Assembly: GCF_018831085.1 (NCBI RefSeq)
Contig: NZ_JAGPNM010000008.1
Location: 22,144-86,143, forward strand
Source: Rheinheimera oceanensis
GTDB taxonomy: Bacteria; Pseudomonadota; Gammaproteobacteria; Enterobacterales; Alteromonadaceae
Direction of reading: 5' to 3'
DNA: 64,000 nt
Under the pieces are notes generated by a model. That model saw nothing but the letters and a program-made list of their open reading frames with translations, had not been told where the DNA came from and did no database searches. Shown here in pieces: positions 54,283-64,000 of the stretch. The translations under genes and the position numbers were made by a program. Positions within the stretch are counted from its first letter, which is position 1; each line of letters opens with the position of its first letter.

Positions 54283-55269
54283 TTACTGCCCACTTAACCG
54301 TTTACCAAATGAAATAGCATAAGCCGGCGAGCGCATTCTTAACACCGGATCGTCACTGGCGCTAAAGCCACGGCTTAATACATTAGGGTCAAAATTAATA
54401 TTATCGCAACTGTTATCACCGCTGGCAGTAAGTCTAAGCATACCGGCATTTAATGTTTTGCGCTGTGCTGGCCATTGTACCGAGGGATCATTTACTGCGT
54501 CTTCCGGTTCGCCAAAACTGATTATCCAGTCAAAACTCACCGCGCCTTGTTGCAAACGTTCAGCTAAACGCTGATGCAGAAAATCAGGTTTTTTCTCAGC
54601 AATCTCGGCTTCCGTCAAACCTTTTACCCCGTCGTGCGGTTGCAAATGCCAGCGGATCTTGGTTTTTTCCCCCTGCTTGCTATTGAGATAAAACGTATGA
54701 ATGCCAAAGTACTCAGCAGTGGCATAGCTAAAAGGTGGTTGATGGCTGGCTAGCCACTGCTCCAGTGGTTTGGTATCCGGATGGGCAGCTTTAAAGGCTG
54801 TCAGCTTTGCCATGTCGGGCTTACCGTCAGCACCCGGTACCGATGCCTGTAACAAACCTAAAAATGTTTCCGGATCTTTAGCCGCAAACACAGGTACATT
54901 TAATGTGGCGATATTATGTTTAGTGCCGTTTTTCAGGCTGAATTGCGCCGCAAAGCCGCGTGGAACCCCGGCATAATCCGGAGCCAACGGGTTACCACCC
55001 GGCAAAGAAAAACGATAAATTACCGGTAGCGTTTCACCACTGAACAGATCGGCATCAAAGTAGGCCGTTGCCGCTTTGCTGGCGGTGAAGTCGCCGACAG
55101 CGCAAACACCTTTACTGTGATTTTTGCGCAAGCCTTTGTGCTCACCGGATAATTTGGCAAACACGTCGATAAAATCATTTGGCTGTGCTGGTGCAGTTTG
55201 TGCTGCTAAGGGCCAAACTGCCATTACGGCAGCCGACAACACCAGTTTACGAAATTGAAAAGCGGGCAT
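54283..55269 (-). CDS. Periplasmic catalase-family peroxidase
   Basis: A 328-residue exported protein with a signal peptide (about 1-26, ending AAQTAPAQ). It has the catalase core in shortened form: distal His in GLRKNHSKGVCAVGDF near residue 50, the beta-barrel segment LPVIYRFSLPGGNPLAPDYA, and proximal Tyr in LRMRSPAYAISFGKRL at the C-terminus with Arg four residues before. This matches SrpA-like catalase-family peroxidases, which use heme and an organic donor instead of dismutating peroxide. Stand-alone gene. Confidence 0.88.
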   Translation of the reverse strand: MPAFQFRKLVLSAAVMAVWPLAAQTAPAQPNDFIDVFAKLSGEHKGLRKNHSKGVCAVGDFTASKAATAYFDADLFSGETLPVIYRFSLPGGNPLAPDYAGVPRGFAAQFSLKNGTKHNIATLNVPVFAAKDPETFLGLLQASVPGADGKPDMAKLTAFKAAHPDTKPLEQWLASHQPPFSYATAEYFGIHTFYLNSKQGEKTKIRWHLQPHDGVKGLTEAEIAEKKPDFLHQRLAERLQQGAVSFDWIISFGEPEDAVNDPSVQWPAQRKTLNAGMLRLTASGDNSCDNINFDPNVLSRGFSASDDPVLRMRSPAYAISFGKRLSGQ

Positions 55270-55415
55270 AAAAAAGTCCTGTATTTAGCACGTAACCAGA
55301 TTACGCATCGCAATACAGGACAGGTATTTGCCGGAAAATATTTCTGCGTCGGAGGAAAATTCAGCTGCTTTTTATCCGGTTGTTCAGCAACAGAGAGCAA
55401 GAAAGATGTATTATT

Positions 55416-56111
55416 TTATTCTTTAAGCAGTAGCAACTGTTCAGCACTTAATTCACGGTATTCACCCTCCGCCAAATCATCCGGCAGTTGCAGGCCGCCG
55501 ATTTTCTCACGGTGCAGCCGCTCAACCTTATTGCCAATGGCGGCAAACATGCGTTTTACCTGATGGTAACGGCCTTCGTGAATGGTAAGCAGGGCTTCGT
55601 TTTCGCTGATAATTTCCAGTTCGGCGGGTAAGGTGACGTTTTTCTCGTTACGCAGCATTACACCCTCGGCAAATTGCGTAATGGCTGCTGTAGGGATTGG
55701 GTCTGCTGTCCAGACACGATAGGTTTTGGCCACGTGATGTTTCGGGCTGCTGATGCGGTGTGACCACTGGCCGTCATCGGTGATTAACACTAAACCGGTG
55801 GTATCTAAATCGAGCCGGCCGACGGTGTGCAGCCGCTCAATTAGCGGCTCATCCATTAAGGTAAATACCGTCGGGTGATCCGGGTCGTCAGTAGAGCAAA
55901 TATAACCATCCGGCTTGTGCAGCATAAAGTAGCGCAGGCCAATCAGCTGCAACTGTTCGCCATCAAGACACACCACGTCACTGTCTTTTACCTGCAGCGC
56001 GGCTTGCTTTACCAGTTCGCCGTTTATTGTTACTAATTTTTGCCGGATCACTTTACCGGCCTGACTGCGGGTTAAGCCGGTGCAGTCACATATAAATTTG
56101 TCTAAACGCAT
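55416..56111 (-). CDS. rsuA: 16S rRNA pseudouridine(516) synthase RsuA
   Basis: A 231-residue enzyme that converts U516 of 16S rRNA to pseudouridine. S4 domain at residues 1-60 (MRLDKFICDCTGLTRSQAGK), catalytic Asp in GRLDLDTTGLVLITDDGQW near residue 101, and the closing EGRYHQVKRMFAAIGNKVERL motif. Length and domain order match RsuA rather than RluE or RluF. Stand-alone gene behind the sulfate operon. Confidence 0.9.
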   Translation of the reverse strand: MRLDKFICDCTGLTRSQAGKVIRQKLVTINGELVKQAALQVKDSDVVCLDGEQLQLIGLRYFMLHKPDGYICSTDDPDHPTVFTLMDEPLIERLHTVGRLDLDTTGLVLITDDGQWSHRISSPKHHVAKTYRVWTADPIPTAAITQFAEGVMLRNEKNVTLPAELEIISENEALLTIHEGRYHQVKRMFAAIGNKVERLHREKIGGLQLPDDLAEGEYRELSAEQLLLLKE

Positions 56112-56156
56112 AATTCACCCATAGTAATTACGTTTAGTGTAACGAATTTTCTGATG

Positions 56157-56918
56157 TTAGTCGTTAACTGCCGACACGATAAAGTTAGGGTTACGCAGGT
56201 TTTCGCGTTGATACACCTTAGTGACAATACCGTCGAAGCTGACCCTTGCGCCAGCTTCCAGCGCAATAATATGGCCGGCGCCGGTGTCCCATTGCATAGT
56301 GGGCCCAAAGCGCGGGTACACATCGGCACTGCCTTCAGCCACTAAACAGAACTTTAATGAGCTGCCCACCGGCACCATTTCGTGCTGTGAAAATTGCGCC
56401 AGATAACCAGCCAGATCCGGGCTGGGGTGGCTGCGGCTGCCAACAACCCGTATGCTATTGCCAGGCTTGGCAACCTGAATGGCACGGGTCTCGCCGGCAG
56501 CTTTAACAAAAGCGCCTTCGCCTTTAGCGGCGTAGTAGGTTTTAGCCAGCACGGGGGCGTGAATTACGCCCAGTACAGGCTCACCATTATCAATAAGCGC
56601 AATATTAACGGTAAATTCGCCGTTGCGTTTAATAAACTCTTTGGTGCCATCCAGCGGATCAACCAGCCAGTAGCGCTGCCAGCTCTGGCGGATGTCCCAG
56701 CTGATGTCAGACGCTTCTTCTGACAAAATCGGCAGCTCTGGTGTCAGTGCCGTTAACGCCTTAACAATGAGTTGATGGGCAGCTAAATCGGCGGCTGTTA
56801 ACGGTGAGTCATCGGCTTTGCCGGTGATATTAAAGGCGGCGTTGTCTTGCTGATATACTGCCAGGATCGCCTGACCGGCTTGTTCTGCTATGTCGATAAT
56901 GGCGGGCAAATAATTCAT
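56157..56918 (-). CDS. cysQ: 3'(2'),5'-bisphosphate nucleotidase CysQ, copy 2
   Basis: A 253-residue phosphatase that removes PAP formed in sulfate reduction. Metal residues: EEA in [12 protein letters not shown] near residue 65, [20 protein letters not shown] near 87, and [15 protein letters not shown] near 210. This is the family form found beside cysC. It overlaps cysC by four bases, so it belongs to the sulfate operon. The copy at 19393-20223 is a separate paralogue. Confidence 0.93.
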   Translation of the reverse strand: MNYLPAIIDIAEQAGQAILAVYQQDNAAFNITGKADDSPLTAADLAAHQLIVKALTALTPELPILSEEASDISWDIRQSWQRYWLVDPLDGTKEFIKRNGEFTVNIALIDNGEPVLGVIHAPVLAKTYYAAKGEGAFVKAAGETRAIQVAKPGNSIRVVGSRSHPSPDLAGYLAQFSQHEMVPVGSSLKFCLVAEGSADVYPRFGPTMQWDTGAGHIIALEAGARVSFDGIVTKVYQRENLRNPNFIVSAVND

Positions 56919-57514
56919 CGGATAATCTCCCTTTGCTTTAACAACGCCAGCAACTGCTGCACGCTATCTTCCAGCGATGTTACTGAGGTGTCCAACACCA
57001 AATCGGCAGCTTCGGGTGCTTCGTATGGATCAGAAATACCGGTAAAGTGGCTAATTTCGCCGGCGCGGGCTTTTTTGTACAGGCCTTTTACATCGCGCTG
57101 CTCACATACTTCCAACGGCGTGGCGATATGCACTTCAATAAATTTTCCCGGCGGAATAAGGCTTTTTACCAGTTCGCGCTGACTACGGTACGGCGAAATA
57201 AAGGCGCTTAATACCAACAAACCGGCATCAACCATTAAGCCTGCTACTGCGCCAACACGGCGCAGGTTTTCCGTTCTGTCCTCGGCGCTAAAGCCTAAAT
57301 CGGCGCATAAACCGTGGCGCACATTGTCACCATCCAGCAAATAAGTATGCTTGCCCTGTGCGGCCAGCGCCTGCTCCAGCGCATTGGCCACACTGGATTT
57401 GCCCGAGCCGGATAAGCCGGTAAACCAAATCACTGCACTTTGGTGGCCAAATAAAGCCTGACGCTGCGCGACGTTAACATCATGCTGTTGCCATTTAATA
57501 TCGTTATGTGTCAT
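56915..57514 (-). CDS. cysC: Adenylylsulfate kinase
   Basis: A 199-residue kinase that phosphorylates APS to PAPS. Walker A is [15 protein letters not shown] near residue 32; [20 protein letters not shown] and [15 protein letters not shown] are family motifs. It lies between the SLC13 transporter gene and cysQ in the sulfate operon. Confidence 0.96.
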   Translation of the reverse strand: MTHNDIKWQQHDVNVAQRQALFGHQSAVIWFTGLSGSGKSSVANALEQALAAQGKHTYLLDGDNVRHGLCADLGFSAEDRTENLRRVGAVAGLMVDAGLLVLSAFISPYRSQRELVKSLIPPGKFIEVHIATPLEVCEQRDVKGLYKKARAGEISHFTGISDPYEAPEAADLVLDTSVTSLEDSVQQLLALLKQREIIR

Positions 57515-57527
57515 TGCTCTTCATCAC

Positions 57528-59249
57528 TTAAAACGGATAAATCAGCGGTAAAAATATCAACACTACCGCACTGTAAACCAAGGCCATCGGTACGCCGAGG
57601 CGAATATAGTCCCGTAACTGGTAATTACCGGCCGAATACACCATCAGGTTGGTTTGATAACCAAACGGCGAAATAAAACTGGCTGAAGCGCCAAAGGCTA
57701 CTGCCATAAAAAATGGCACCGGGTCCACCCCCAGGTTTTGTGCGATCGCATAGGCAATAGGAAACGTCAGCGCGGCGGCGGCATTATTGGTAACCAGCTC
57801 GGTAAACAGCCAGGTAGCAATAAATACAGCGATCAATGCACCATAAGCGCCACTGCCATCTACCAGCGTAATCAAACCAGCAGCTACCTGCCCGGCCACG
57901 CCGGTTTTGATCATCAGTTGTGCCAGGCCAATAGCCGAGCCGACAATTAGCCACAGCTCCAGCGGAAAACGGTTTTTAATTTCATTTACCGTTACCGCGC
58001 CACCGGCAACATAAGCCAGTAGCAGCACCGGCAGGCTTTTAATCAGCGGCACTATATCGAAAATAGACAACGCCAGCACAGCGACAAAACCGAACAATAC
58101 CCAATGGCTGCGCTTTTTTGATAACGGCGTAGAAATGGCTAAACCATTAACGTAAATAAACTCCTGGCTAAGCTGATGCTGGCCGGGAAAATGCTTACCG
58201 ACAGATAAAATTAATACATCACCGGCATGCAACACCAAATCGCCTAAACCGCCCTGCAGGCGTTCATGGCCACGGCGTACAGCAATCACCACCGCATCGT
58301 ATTCATGGCGAAAGCGAATTTGTTTTAAACTTTTACCCACTAAACGCGAGCTGTAGCTAAGTACCGCTTCAAGTAATTCACCTTGCTGTTGATCCTGGCG
58401 CAGTAATTCTAAACCAGGAAACTGTTGTAAGCGCGATACCGCGTCCAGATCGCCAACAAACCGCAGCTCGTCACCGGCTTCGATTACCGTTTCCGGCGTT
58501 ACCGGACAAATACGTTGTGGGCCACGCTGAATTTCTGCCAAAAACAGTGCCTGCAGCTCACGCAGCTGGTTTTGCTCTACACTTTTGCCAATTAGCTGGC
58601 TGTCGCTACGCACATGGGCGGTAAGATAATACGGCGTAGCCTGGCTGGCGTTTTTGCTGTTGTCGGGCAGCCAGTGGCTGCCGATCACCAATACAATAGT
58701 ACCGGCGGCCAACACCAGGACACCGAGCAGGGTAAAGTCAAAAAAGCCCAGCGCCGGTTCACCGCTTTGTTCAACAAAACCATTAACAATAAGGTTGGTT
58801 GAGGTGCCAATCAGCGTGAGCATGCCGCCGAGAATAGCGCTGTACGACAGCGGCAACAGCAATTTTGACGCAGCAAAATGGTTATGATGCCGAAGCGATG
58901 ACATCAGCGTAGACACCACCGCAGTGTTGTTAATAAAAGCCGACATCAAAGCGCTGGATAAACTTAAACGGGCAATAACACTGCTTAAACGCTTGCCGGC
59001 AAACCCCCGGCTTAACCAGCTAACCAGTTGCGACTTTTCAATACCAATTGACACTAATAGCAGCAATAGCAGCGTAATCAGTGAAGGATTGGCGAAATTC
59101 TGTAACGCGCTTTCCAGCGGTAACCAGCCAAGCAAATAACTCAGCAGCAGGGCACCGCCAAACCACTGCGCCGGTGAGCGTTTGCTGAGCACCAGCCCCG
59201 CCACTAACGCCAGTAGCAGGGCGATGACACCATACTGCTGATACGGCAT
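57528..59249 (-). CDS. SLC13-family sulfate permease with two TrkA-C domains
   Basis: A 573-residue inner-membrane transporter of the SLC13/DASS type with about ten membrane segments. The signature SALMSAFINNTAVVSTLMS is near residue 97 and its counterpart TELVTNNAAAALTFPIAYAI near 485. Two cytoplasmic TrkA-C (RCK-C) domains (about 210-290 and 300-370) sit in the middle. The gene starts in the last base of cysN (TAATG) and precedes cysC, so the substrate is most likely sulfate, replacing an ABC or CysZ uptake system. Substrate is inferred from context. Confidence 0.87.
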   Translation of the reverse strand: MPYQQYGVIALLLALVAGLVLSKRSPAQWFGGALLLSYLLGWLPLESALQNFANPSLITLLLLLLVSIGIEKSQLVSWLSRGFAGKRLSSVIARLSLSSALMSAFINNTAVVSTLMSSLRHHNHFAASKLLLPLSYSAILGGMLTLIGTSTNLIVNGFVEQSGEPALGFFDFTLLGVLVLAAGTIVLVIGSHWLPDNSKNASQATPYYLTAHVRSDSQLIGKSVEQNQLRELQALFLAEIQRGPQRICPVTPETVIEAGDELRFVGDLDAVSRLQQFPGLELLRQDQQQGELLEAVLSYSSRLVGKSLKQIRFRHEYDAVVIAVRRGHERLQGGLGDLVLHAGDVLILSVGKHFPGQHQLSQEFIYVNGLAISTPLSKKRSHWVLFGFVAVLALSIFDIVPLIKSLPVLLLAYVAGGAVTVNEIKNRFPLELWLIVGSAIGLAQLMIKTGVAGQVAAGLITLVDGSGAYGALIAVFIATWLFTELVTNNAAAALTFPIAYAIAQNLGVDPVPFFMAVAFGASASFISPFGYQTNLMVYSAGNYQLRDYIRLGVPMALVYSAVVLIFLPLIYPF

Positions 59250-60703
59250 TATTGTTCTTCCTTATCCAACCCTGCCTTAAATAACTCGCGCACGTCCTGC
59301 GCGCCCCAGTGTGGGAAATGCTTGCGGATCAGCGCATTCAGTTCCAGCTCAAAAGCACTGATACTACTGGCTGCAACTTTTTCTTCTGCCAGCACATTCT
59401 GAATTAATCCGGCCGCTACTGTGGCATTGGTTAAGCGGTCAATCAGAATAAAGTTACCGGTACCGGGTTGGGTTCTGAAGGTATCCAACGGCAGAGTTTC
59501 GGTTAACTCCAGCTCTACCAGTGCAATATCATTTATTGCTACCTGCTCTGCCGCTTCCTGCGCCAGCGTATTGATATTTACCTTATGGTTTAGCCGGTTA
59601 ATGCTGACACTGCTTTTACGCGTAGCCAGTTTTAAATCGTACAGGCGGCCGGTTTGCAGCGGCTGTTCATTAAACCACACTACATAGGCCAGGGCCCGGT
59701 TACTCAGGTTAACAGTATCGTCTGACGGCACCAGCCAATCGCCACGGCTGATATCAATTTCGTCGCTCAGTGTCAGCGTAATCGCCTCGCCAGCGCGGGC
59801 TGAAGGTTGTTCACCGGCAAAGCTGACAATTTGCTTAATGGTGCTTTTTTTGCCCGACGGATACGCCGTAACAGCCTGGCCAACAGCTAAACGGCCGCTG
59901 ACCAAAGTGCCGGCAAAACCACGAAAATCCAGATCCGGCCGGTTAACATACTGCACCGGGAACCGGGTAGCGGCTCCACCGCGCTGCGGTATTGGCAGGG
60001 TTTCCAGCAGTGGCAGTAAGGCTGTGCCGGTGTACCACGGCATATTGGCTGACAGCGCTAAAATGTTCTCGCCTTTTAGCGCACTGATCGGCACCACATC
60101 TACCGTTGGTACCTGTAATTGCGCCATCAGTGCCTGCACGTCCTGCACTATAGTATTATAAATATGCTCGCTGTAGCCGACGATATCCATTTTATTAACG
60201 GCAACAATTAAATGTTTAATACCCAGCAAAGCGCAGATAAAACTGTGGCGCCGGGTTTGCGTTTGTACACCGTAACGGGCATCGATCAGCAAAATGGCGA
60301 CATCTGAGGTGGATGCACCGGTGGCCATATTGCGGGTGTATTGCTCATGGCCGGGAGTATCGGCCAGAATAAACTTGCGCTCGGTAGTAGAGAAATAACG
60401 GTAGGCCACGTCGATAGTAATGCCCTGCTCACGCTCAGCCTGCAAGCCGTCCACCAGCATTGCCAATTCAAGCTCACCATCACTGTTACGGCCTTTATGG
60501 TCGCGCTTTAATGCATCCAACTGATCATCATACAGTTGCTGGCTATCGTGCAACAGGCGGCCGATTAAGGTGCTTTTGCCATCATCCACACTGCCACAGG
60601 TGAGTACCCGCAGTAAGCCTTTGTCCTGGTGCTGCTGTAAATAGCCGCGAATGCCCAGGCTGTTTAATTGCTCGTTTAACGAGGTAACCGAAGATGCTGA
60701 CAT
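59249..60703 (-). CDS. cysN: Sulfate adenylyltransferase subunit 1 (GTPase)
   Basis: A 484-residue EF-Tu-like GTPase that drives APS formation with CysD. G1 CGSVDDGKSTLIGRLL near residue 37, G3 ADTPGHEQYTRNMATGASTS, G4 VNKMDIVG. Beta-barrel domains follow and no APS-kinase domain is fused. One-base overlaps with cysD and the permease gene. Confidence 0.96.
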   Translation of the reverse strand: MSASSVTSLNEQLNSLGIRGYLQQHQDKGLLRVLTCGSVDDGKSTLIGRLLHDSQQLYDDQLDALKRDHKGRNSDGELELAMLVDGLQAEREQGITIDVAYRYFSTTERKFILADTPGHEQYTRNMATGASTSDVAILLIDARYGVQTQTRRHSFICALLGIKHLIVAVNKMDIVGYSEHIYNTIVQDVQALMAQLQVPTVDVVPISALKGENILALSANMPWYTGTALLPLLETLPIPQRGGAATRFPVQYVNRPDLDFRGFAGTLVSGRLAVGQAVTAYPSGKKSTIKQIVSFAGEQPSARAGEAITLTLSDEIDISRGDWLVPSDDTVNLSNRALAYVVWFNEQPLQTGRLYDLKLATRKSSVSINRLNHKVNINTLAQEAAEQVAINDIALVELELTETLPLDTFRTQPGTGNFILIDRLTNATVAAGLIQNVLAEEKVAASSISAFELELNALIRKHFPHWGAQDVRELFKAGLDKEEQ

Positions 60704-61614
60704 TAGAAATACCCCTCGCGCTTTTTCAATTCCATACCCGACTGATCCTGATCAATCACCCGGCCCTGGCGCTCTGATGTGCGGGCGCGCAGCATCTCTT
60801 CCACTATGCCTTCAAGCGTATCGGCGGTAGATTCAATAGCACCGGTCAGCGGATAACAGCCCAGAGTTCTGAAGCGCACTGACTTTAACTGCGGTGTTTC
60901 ACCCGGTTCCAGCGGCATCCGGTCATCGTCTACCATGATCAGGGTGCCGCTGCGCTCAACAACCGGCCGCGGCTTAGCTAAATAAAGCGGTACTATGTCG
61001 ATATTTTCCTGCAGGATATACAGCCAGATATCCAGCTCTGTCCAGTTTGACAGCGGAAACACGCGGATACTTTCGCCTTCGTTAATAGCACCATTGTAGA
61101 TATTCCACAGTTCCGGCCGCTGGTTTTTCGGGTCCCAGCGGTGGTGCTTATCACGAAATGAATACACCCGCTCTTTAGCACGGGATTTTTCCTCATCGCG
61201 CCGTGCACCACCAAAGGCCGCGTCAAAGCCGTAGGTATTCAGCGCCTGTTTTAAACCCTGAGTTTTCATAATATCGGTGTGTTTAGCACTGCCATGAATA
61301 AAAGGGTTAATATTCATTGCTAAGCCTTCCGGGTTTTTATGCACCAGCAGCTCAAAGTTGTACTGTTTGGCTAAGCGATCGCGAAACTCGATCATCTCAC
61401 GGAATTTCCAGTTGGTATCAACGTGCAACAACGGAAACGGTATTTTGCCCGGCGCAAAGGCTTTGCGGGCTAAATGCAGTAATACTGACGAGTCTTTACC
61501 AATTGAATACAGCATTACCGGCTTTTTAAACTCGGCGGCCACCTCACGGAAAATGTGAATACTTTCCGCTTCCAGCTGCTGTAGATGTGACAAAGTGCCT
61601 GCTACTTCAGACAT
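60703..61614 (-). CDS. cysD: Sulfate adenylyltransferase subunit 2
   Basis: A 303-residue PP-loop enzyme that forms APS from sulfate and ATP. PP-loop [20 protein letters not shown] near residue 32; [20 protein letters not shown] and [15 protein letters not shown] are family motifs. The frame opens at 61629, but GAGGA precedes the ATG at 61614, and the residues gained upstream are not conserved. Eleven bases after cysG. Confidence 0.96.
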   Translation of the reverse strand: MSEVAGTLSHLQQLEAESIHIFREVAAEFKKPVMLYSIGKDSSVLLHLARKAFAPGKIPFPLLHVDTNWKFREMIEFRDRLAKQYNFELLVHKNPEGLAMNINPFIHGSAKHTDIMKTQGLKQALNTYGFDAAFGGARRDEEKSRAKERVYSFRDKHHRWDPKNQRPELWNIYNGAINEGESIRVFPLSNWTELDIWLYILQENIDIVPLYLAKPRPVVERSGTLIMVDDDRMPLEPGETPQLKSVRFRTLGCYPLTGAIESTADTLEGIVEEMLRARTSERQGRVIDQDQSGMELKKREGYF

Positions 61615-61625
61615 GTTTATGATCC

Positions 61626-63047
61626 TCATTCCATCTGGGTAATGGCCTGGTTAAACACCGCAGGTTGCGGCCGCTTACCAAACCAATGTAAGTCCTGCTG
61701 CAAGCTTACCACTTCGCCAATAACTAGCAAAGCTGGTGAACCGAGCTGGTGGTGTGCGATAAGTTGCGCCAGTTGCTCCAGGCTGCCGGTAACTACCCGC
61801 TGATCACTGCGGGTACCATTTTCAATAATGGCGACCGGTGTGCGGCCACTGCGCCCGGCACTCATTAGTTGCTGTTGGATATGGGCTGCTTTCATTAGCC
61901 CCATATAAATAACCAGTGTCTGGTTGGCTTTACTCATGCTGTGCCAATCCGGCTCGCTGCCATCTGCCCGGCAATGGCCGGTAACAAACTGCACACTTTG
62001 CGCATGATCGCGGTGGGTTAGCGGTATGCCGGCATAAGCCGCACAGCCGGCAGCGGCAGTAACACCCGGCACTACCTGAAAGGCAATATGGTGTGGTATC
62101 AACGCCTGAATTTCTTCACCGCCACGGCCAAAAATAAAGGGGTCACCGCCTTTTAAGCGGCAAACTTTTTTGCCAGACAGGGCTAAATCAATCAGCAGTT
62201 GGTTAGTATCCTGCTGTGGCACAGAGTGATCGCCGGCTTTTTTGCCGACGCAAATGCGTTCGGCATCGCGCCGCACCAGCTCCATAATGGGTGCCGACAC
62301 TAAATAGTCGTACACCACTACATCGGCCTGTTGCATCAGTTGTAATGCTTTTAACGTGAGCAGCTCCGGGTCGCCCGGGCCGGCACCGACGATATAAACT
62401 TCACCGGCTTGTTGCTGTGGCTCATCCAGCAGTTGCTGTAAGCGTTGCCCGGCTTTTTCCAGTTGGTTTGCCTGCACATCACGCACCACATCTGAATCAA
62501 ATACGGTTTCCCAAAACTGCCGCCGGGCAGCAAAACCGCGGATTTTGGCTTTTACCTTGTGGCGAAAGCGGCCAACTAATTCGGCCAATGGCCCTAAATG
62601 CTGTGGCAATAAGGTTTCGAGTTTTTCGCGCAAGCGCCGCGCCAGCACCGGTGCGGTGCCAAAGCTGGATATAGCAATTAAAATGGGGCTGCGGTCAATA
62701 ATCGACGGAAAGATAAAGCCACATTTGGGCTGGTCATCTACAGTATTCACCAGCATATTGCGCGCGGTGGCGGCCTCATATACCGCAGCGTTAATGGCAT
62801 CGTTATCAGTAGCGGCAATAACCAGCAACTTGCCATCCAGCAGGTCCGGTTCAAAATAGCCATTGATCAGCTCAGCTTTGCCGTCTAACTGCCACTGCAC
62901 AAACTCAGCAGCAAATTGTGGCGCTACTACGGTCAGTTTGGCACCGGCGCTTAGCAGAGTACCGGCTTTGCGCAGCGCTACCGAGCCGCCGCCAACAATC
63001 AGCACCGGTTTATCGGTTAACTTTACAAATAAGGGTAAGTACTGCAC
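61626..63047 (-). CDS. cysG: Siroheme synthase CysG
   Basis: A 473-residue trifunctional enzyme making siroheme, the cofactor of sulfite reductase. N-terminal NAD-dependent precorrin-2 dehydrogenase/ferrochelatase (about 1-200, [18 protein letters not shown]), C-terminal SAM uroporphyrinogen methyltransferase (about 215-460, [19 protein letters not shown] and [10 protein letters not shown]). The start is GTG at 63047 with AGGAG upstream. First gene of the sulfate operon; its promoter should lie in the 166 bases before the ahpF terminator. Confidence 0.95.
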   Translation of the reverse strand: MQYLPLFVKLTDKPVLIVGGGSVALRKAGTLLSAGAKLTVVAPQFAAEFVQWQLDGKAELINGYFEPDLLDGKLLVIAATDNDAINAAVYEAATARNMLVNTVDDQPKCGFIFPSIIDRSPILIAISSFGTAPVLARRLREKLETLLPQHLGPLAELVGRFRHKVKAKIRGFAARRQFWETVFDSDVVRDVQANQLEKAGQRLQQLLDEPQQQAGEVYIVGAGPGDPELLTLKALQLMQQADVVVYDYLVSAPIMELVRRDAERICVGKKAGDHSVPQQDTNQLLIDLALSGKKVCRLKGGDPFIFGRGGEEIQALIPHHIAFQVVPGVTAAAGCAAYAGIPLTHRDHAQSVQFVTGHCRADGSEPDWHSMSKANQTLVIYMGLMKAAHIQQQLMSAGRSGRTPVAIIENGTRSDQRVVTGSLEQLAQLIAHHQLGSPALLVIGEVVSLQQDLHWFGKRPQPAVFNQAITQME

Positions 63048-63213
63048 ACCAGCTCCTGCTGTCAGGTTGCTACTTGAATTTCAAGTTTGCAGCATAGCCG
63101 TCTGTATGGCTTTTATAAAATAGTTAATTACGCTCAGATATAACTAAAAGGAATTAATGGCAAGATTGTAATAAGTGGAATTACAGTAAACATCATTATA
63201 AGGCGGCAAAAAA

Positions 63214-63235
63214 AACGGCAACCGAAGTTGCCGTT
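63214..63235 (-). terminator. ahpF terminator
   Basis: On the minus strand AACGGCAAC and GTTGCCGTT form a nine-base stem with a TTCG loop, a very stable tetraloop, and the stem runs into a T tract of eight or more. It lies about 43 bases past the ahpF stop. Confidence 0.9.
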
Positions 63236-63277
63236 AAAGCTACAGAGAGAGTGAAGCTAAACTGTTACGCTATCCGC

Positions 63278-64000
63278 TTACTGGCGGATCATATAGTCAA
63301 AAGCACCCAGGGCGGCGTTGGCACCAGAGCCCATGGCGATAATAATTTGCTTGTACGGTGCCGTAGTAGCATCACCGGCAGCAAACACACCAGGCAGCGA
63401 CGTTTGGCCACGCTCGTCGACAATAATTTCACCGCGCGGTGATAATTCCACCGCACCACGCAACCATTCAGTATTTGGCACCAAACCTATCTGCACAAAG
63501 ATACCTGCCAGCTCTACATGGTGCGCTGTACCTGTTTTACGGTCGGTATAGTTAATACCGGTTACACGGCTGCCATCACCGGTTACCTCAGTGCTTTGAG
63601 CTTCGGTAATAATGGTGATATTGGCCATGGAGTTAGCTTTTTTCACCAGTACCGCATCGGCACGTAATTCAGCAGCAAATTCCAGCACGGTAACATGTTC
63701 AACAATACCGGCTAAGTCGATAGCCGCTTCAATACCCGAGTTACCACCGCCAATTACAGCTACTTTTTTGCCTTTAAACAGCGGGCCGTCACAGTGCGGG
63801 CAGTACGCCACACCTTTGCCACGGTATTCCTGCTCACCGGGTACGTTCATTTCTCTCCAGCGCGCACCAGGGCTTAAAATTACCGTTTTGCTGTTCAGCA
63901 CGGCGCCGTTTTGCAACTCAAGCTGTACCTTACCGGTTTTGCTTAAGCGCACTGCGCGCTGGTTGTTCATAATATCAACGTTATATTCGCGCACATGGGC
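63278..64000 (-). CDS. ahpF: Alkyl hydroperoxide reductase subunit F (C-terminal part, runs off window)
   Basis: The last 240 or so residues of AhpF; the frame continues past the window end (codons AHV precede the first internal GTG at 63994). It contains [10 protein letters not shown], the redox disulfide CPHC in [19 protein letters not shown], the NADH-binding [16 protein letters not shown] and the closing [20 protein letters not shown]. AhpF passes electrons from NADH to AhpC for peroxide reduction. The N-terminal thioredoxin-like domains and ahpC are outside. It is followed by a strong terminator. Confidence 0.93.
   Translation of the reverse strand, partial: AHVREYNVDIMNNQRAVRLSKTGKVQLELQNGAVLNSKTVILSPGARWREMNVPGEQEYRGKGVAYCPHCDGPLFKGKKVAVIGGGNSGIEAAIDLAGIVEHVTVLEFAAELRADAVLVKKANSMANITIITEAQSTEVTGDGSRVTGINYTDRKTGTAHHVELAGIFVQIGLVPNTEWLRGAVELSPRGEIIVDERGQTSLPGVFAAGDATTAPYKQIIIAMGSGANAALGAFDYMIRQ

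Noticed and set aside
1..64000. CRISPR arrays, rRNA, tRNA, transposase, integrase or prophage genes
   Set aside because: None was seen: no regularly spaced direct repeats, no tRNA clover-leaf and no recombinase-like protein.

Overview
The window is a stretch of gammaproteobacterial chromosome. Gene content and order fit the Alteromonadales/Chromatiales border, with a Rheinheimera-, Alishewanella- or Arsukibacterium-like genus as the best guess. Evidence for this is the yheV/yheS/yheT/yheU group, a type II secretion operon between nudE-cysQ/yrfG and hslR-hslO next to pckA, an ilvGMDA operon with a classical leader peptide, and a cysGDN-SLC13-cysC-cysQ sulfate operon. The genus is an inference from synteny; no rRNA or tRNA gene was seen.

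Layout. 0.2-15.7 kb is mixed housekeeping: yheV, the ABC-F ATPase yheS, ferredoxin fdxA, a FAD oxidoreductase, a PAS-GAF-GGDEF diguanylate cyclase, a secreted amidohydrolase, a GMC dehydrogenase with a Tat-exported partner, yheT-yheU, a choice-of-anchor-I lipoprotein and a CNNM/CBS membrane protein. 15.7-34.6 kb holds a chemoreceptor, pckA, nudE-cysQ, yrfG, the complete gspC-to-gspN type II secretion operon, hslR-hslO and an FKBP isomerase. 34.7-38.9 kb is an accessory island with three toxin-antitoxin modules (RelE/ParE-like with an upstream antitoxin, ParDE, and HEPN/nucleotidyltransferase), the ribosome rescue gene arfA, a broken second copy of the arfA 3' end, and three uncharacterised membrane proteins. 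38.8-47.5 kb is one chemotaxis operon (receptor, cheY, STAS, cheA, receptor, cheW, cheR, cheD, cheB). 47.7-53.6 kb is ilvLGMDA with promoter, leader peptide and attenuator. 53.9-56.1 kb has a DUF1289 protein, a periplasmic catalase-like peroxidase and rsuA. 56.2-63.0 kb is the sulfate assimilation operon. The window ends inside ahpF.

Non-coding structure is the less ordinary part. A roughly 166-bp element with 14-bp terminal inverted repeats and internal hairpins occurs three times (1-153, truncated by the window edge; 3550-3715; 53648-53814, inverted). A second element of about 98 bp occurs twice (10676-10773; 49366-49464), both times between two genes of one operon. Both families are built from short hairpins whose loops begin TCC, and they share one hairpin almost exactly. 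An 88-bp piece of arfA, including its regulatory hairpin, is directly repeated on either side of the RelE/ParE-like module, which looks like the scar of an insertion at the arfA 3' end.

The genes work together in a few clear units: sulfate uptake, activation, PAP removal and siroheme supply in the cys operon; branched-chain amino acid synthesis controlled by attenuation; protein export through the type II system; and receptor signalling through CheA, whose central region carries a domain resembling the N-terminal domain of secretion/pilus ATPases.
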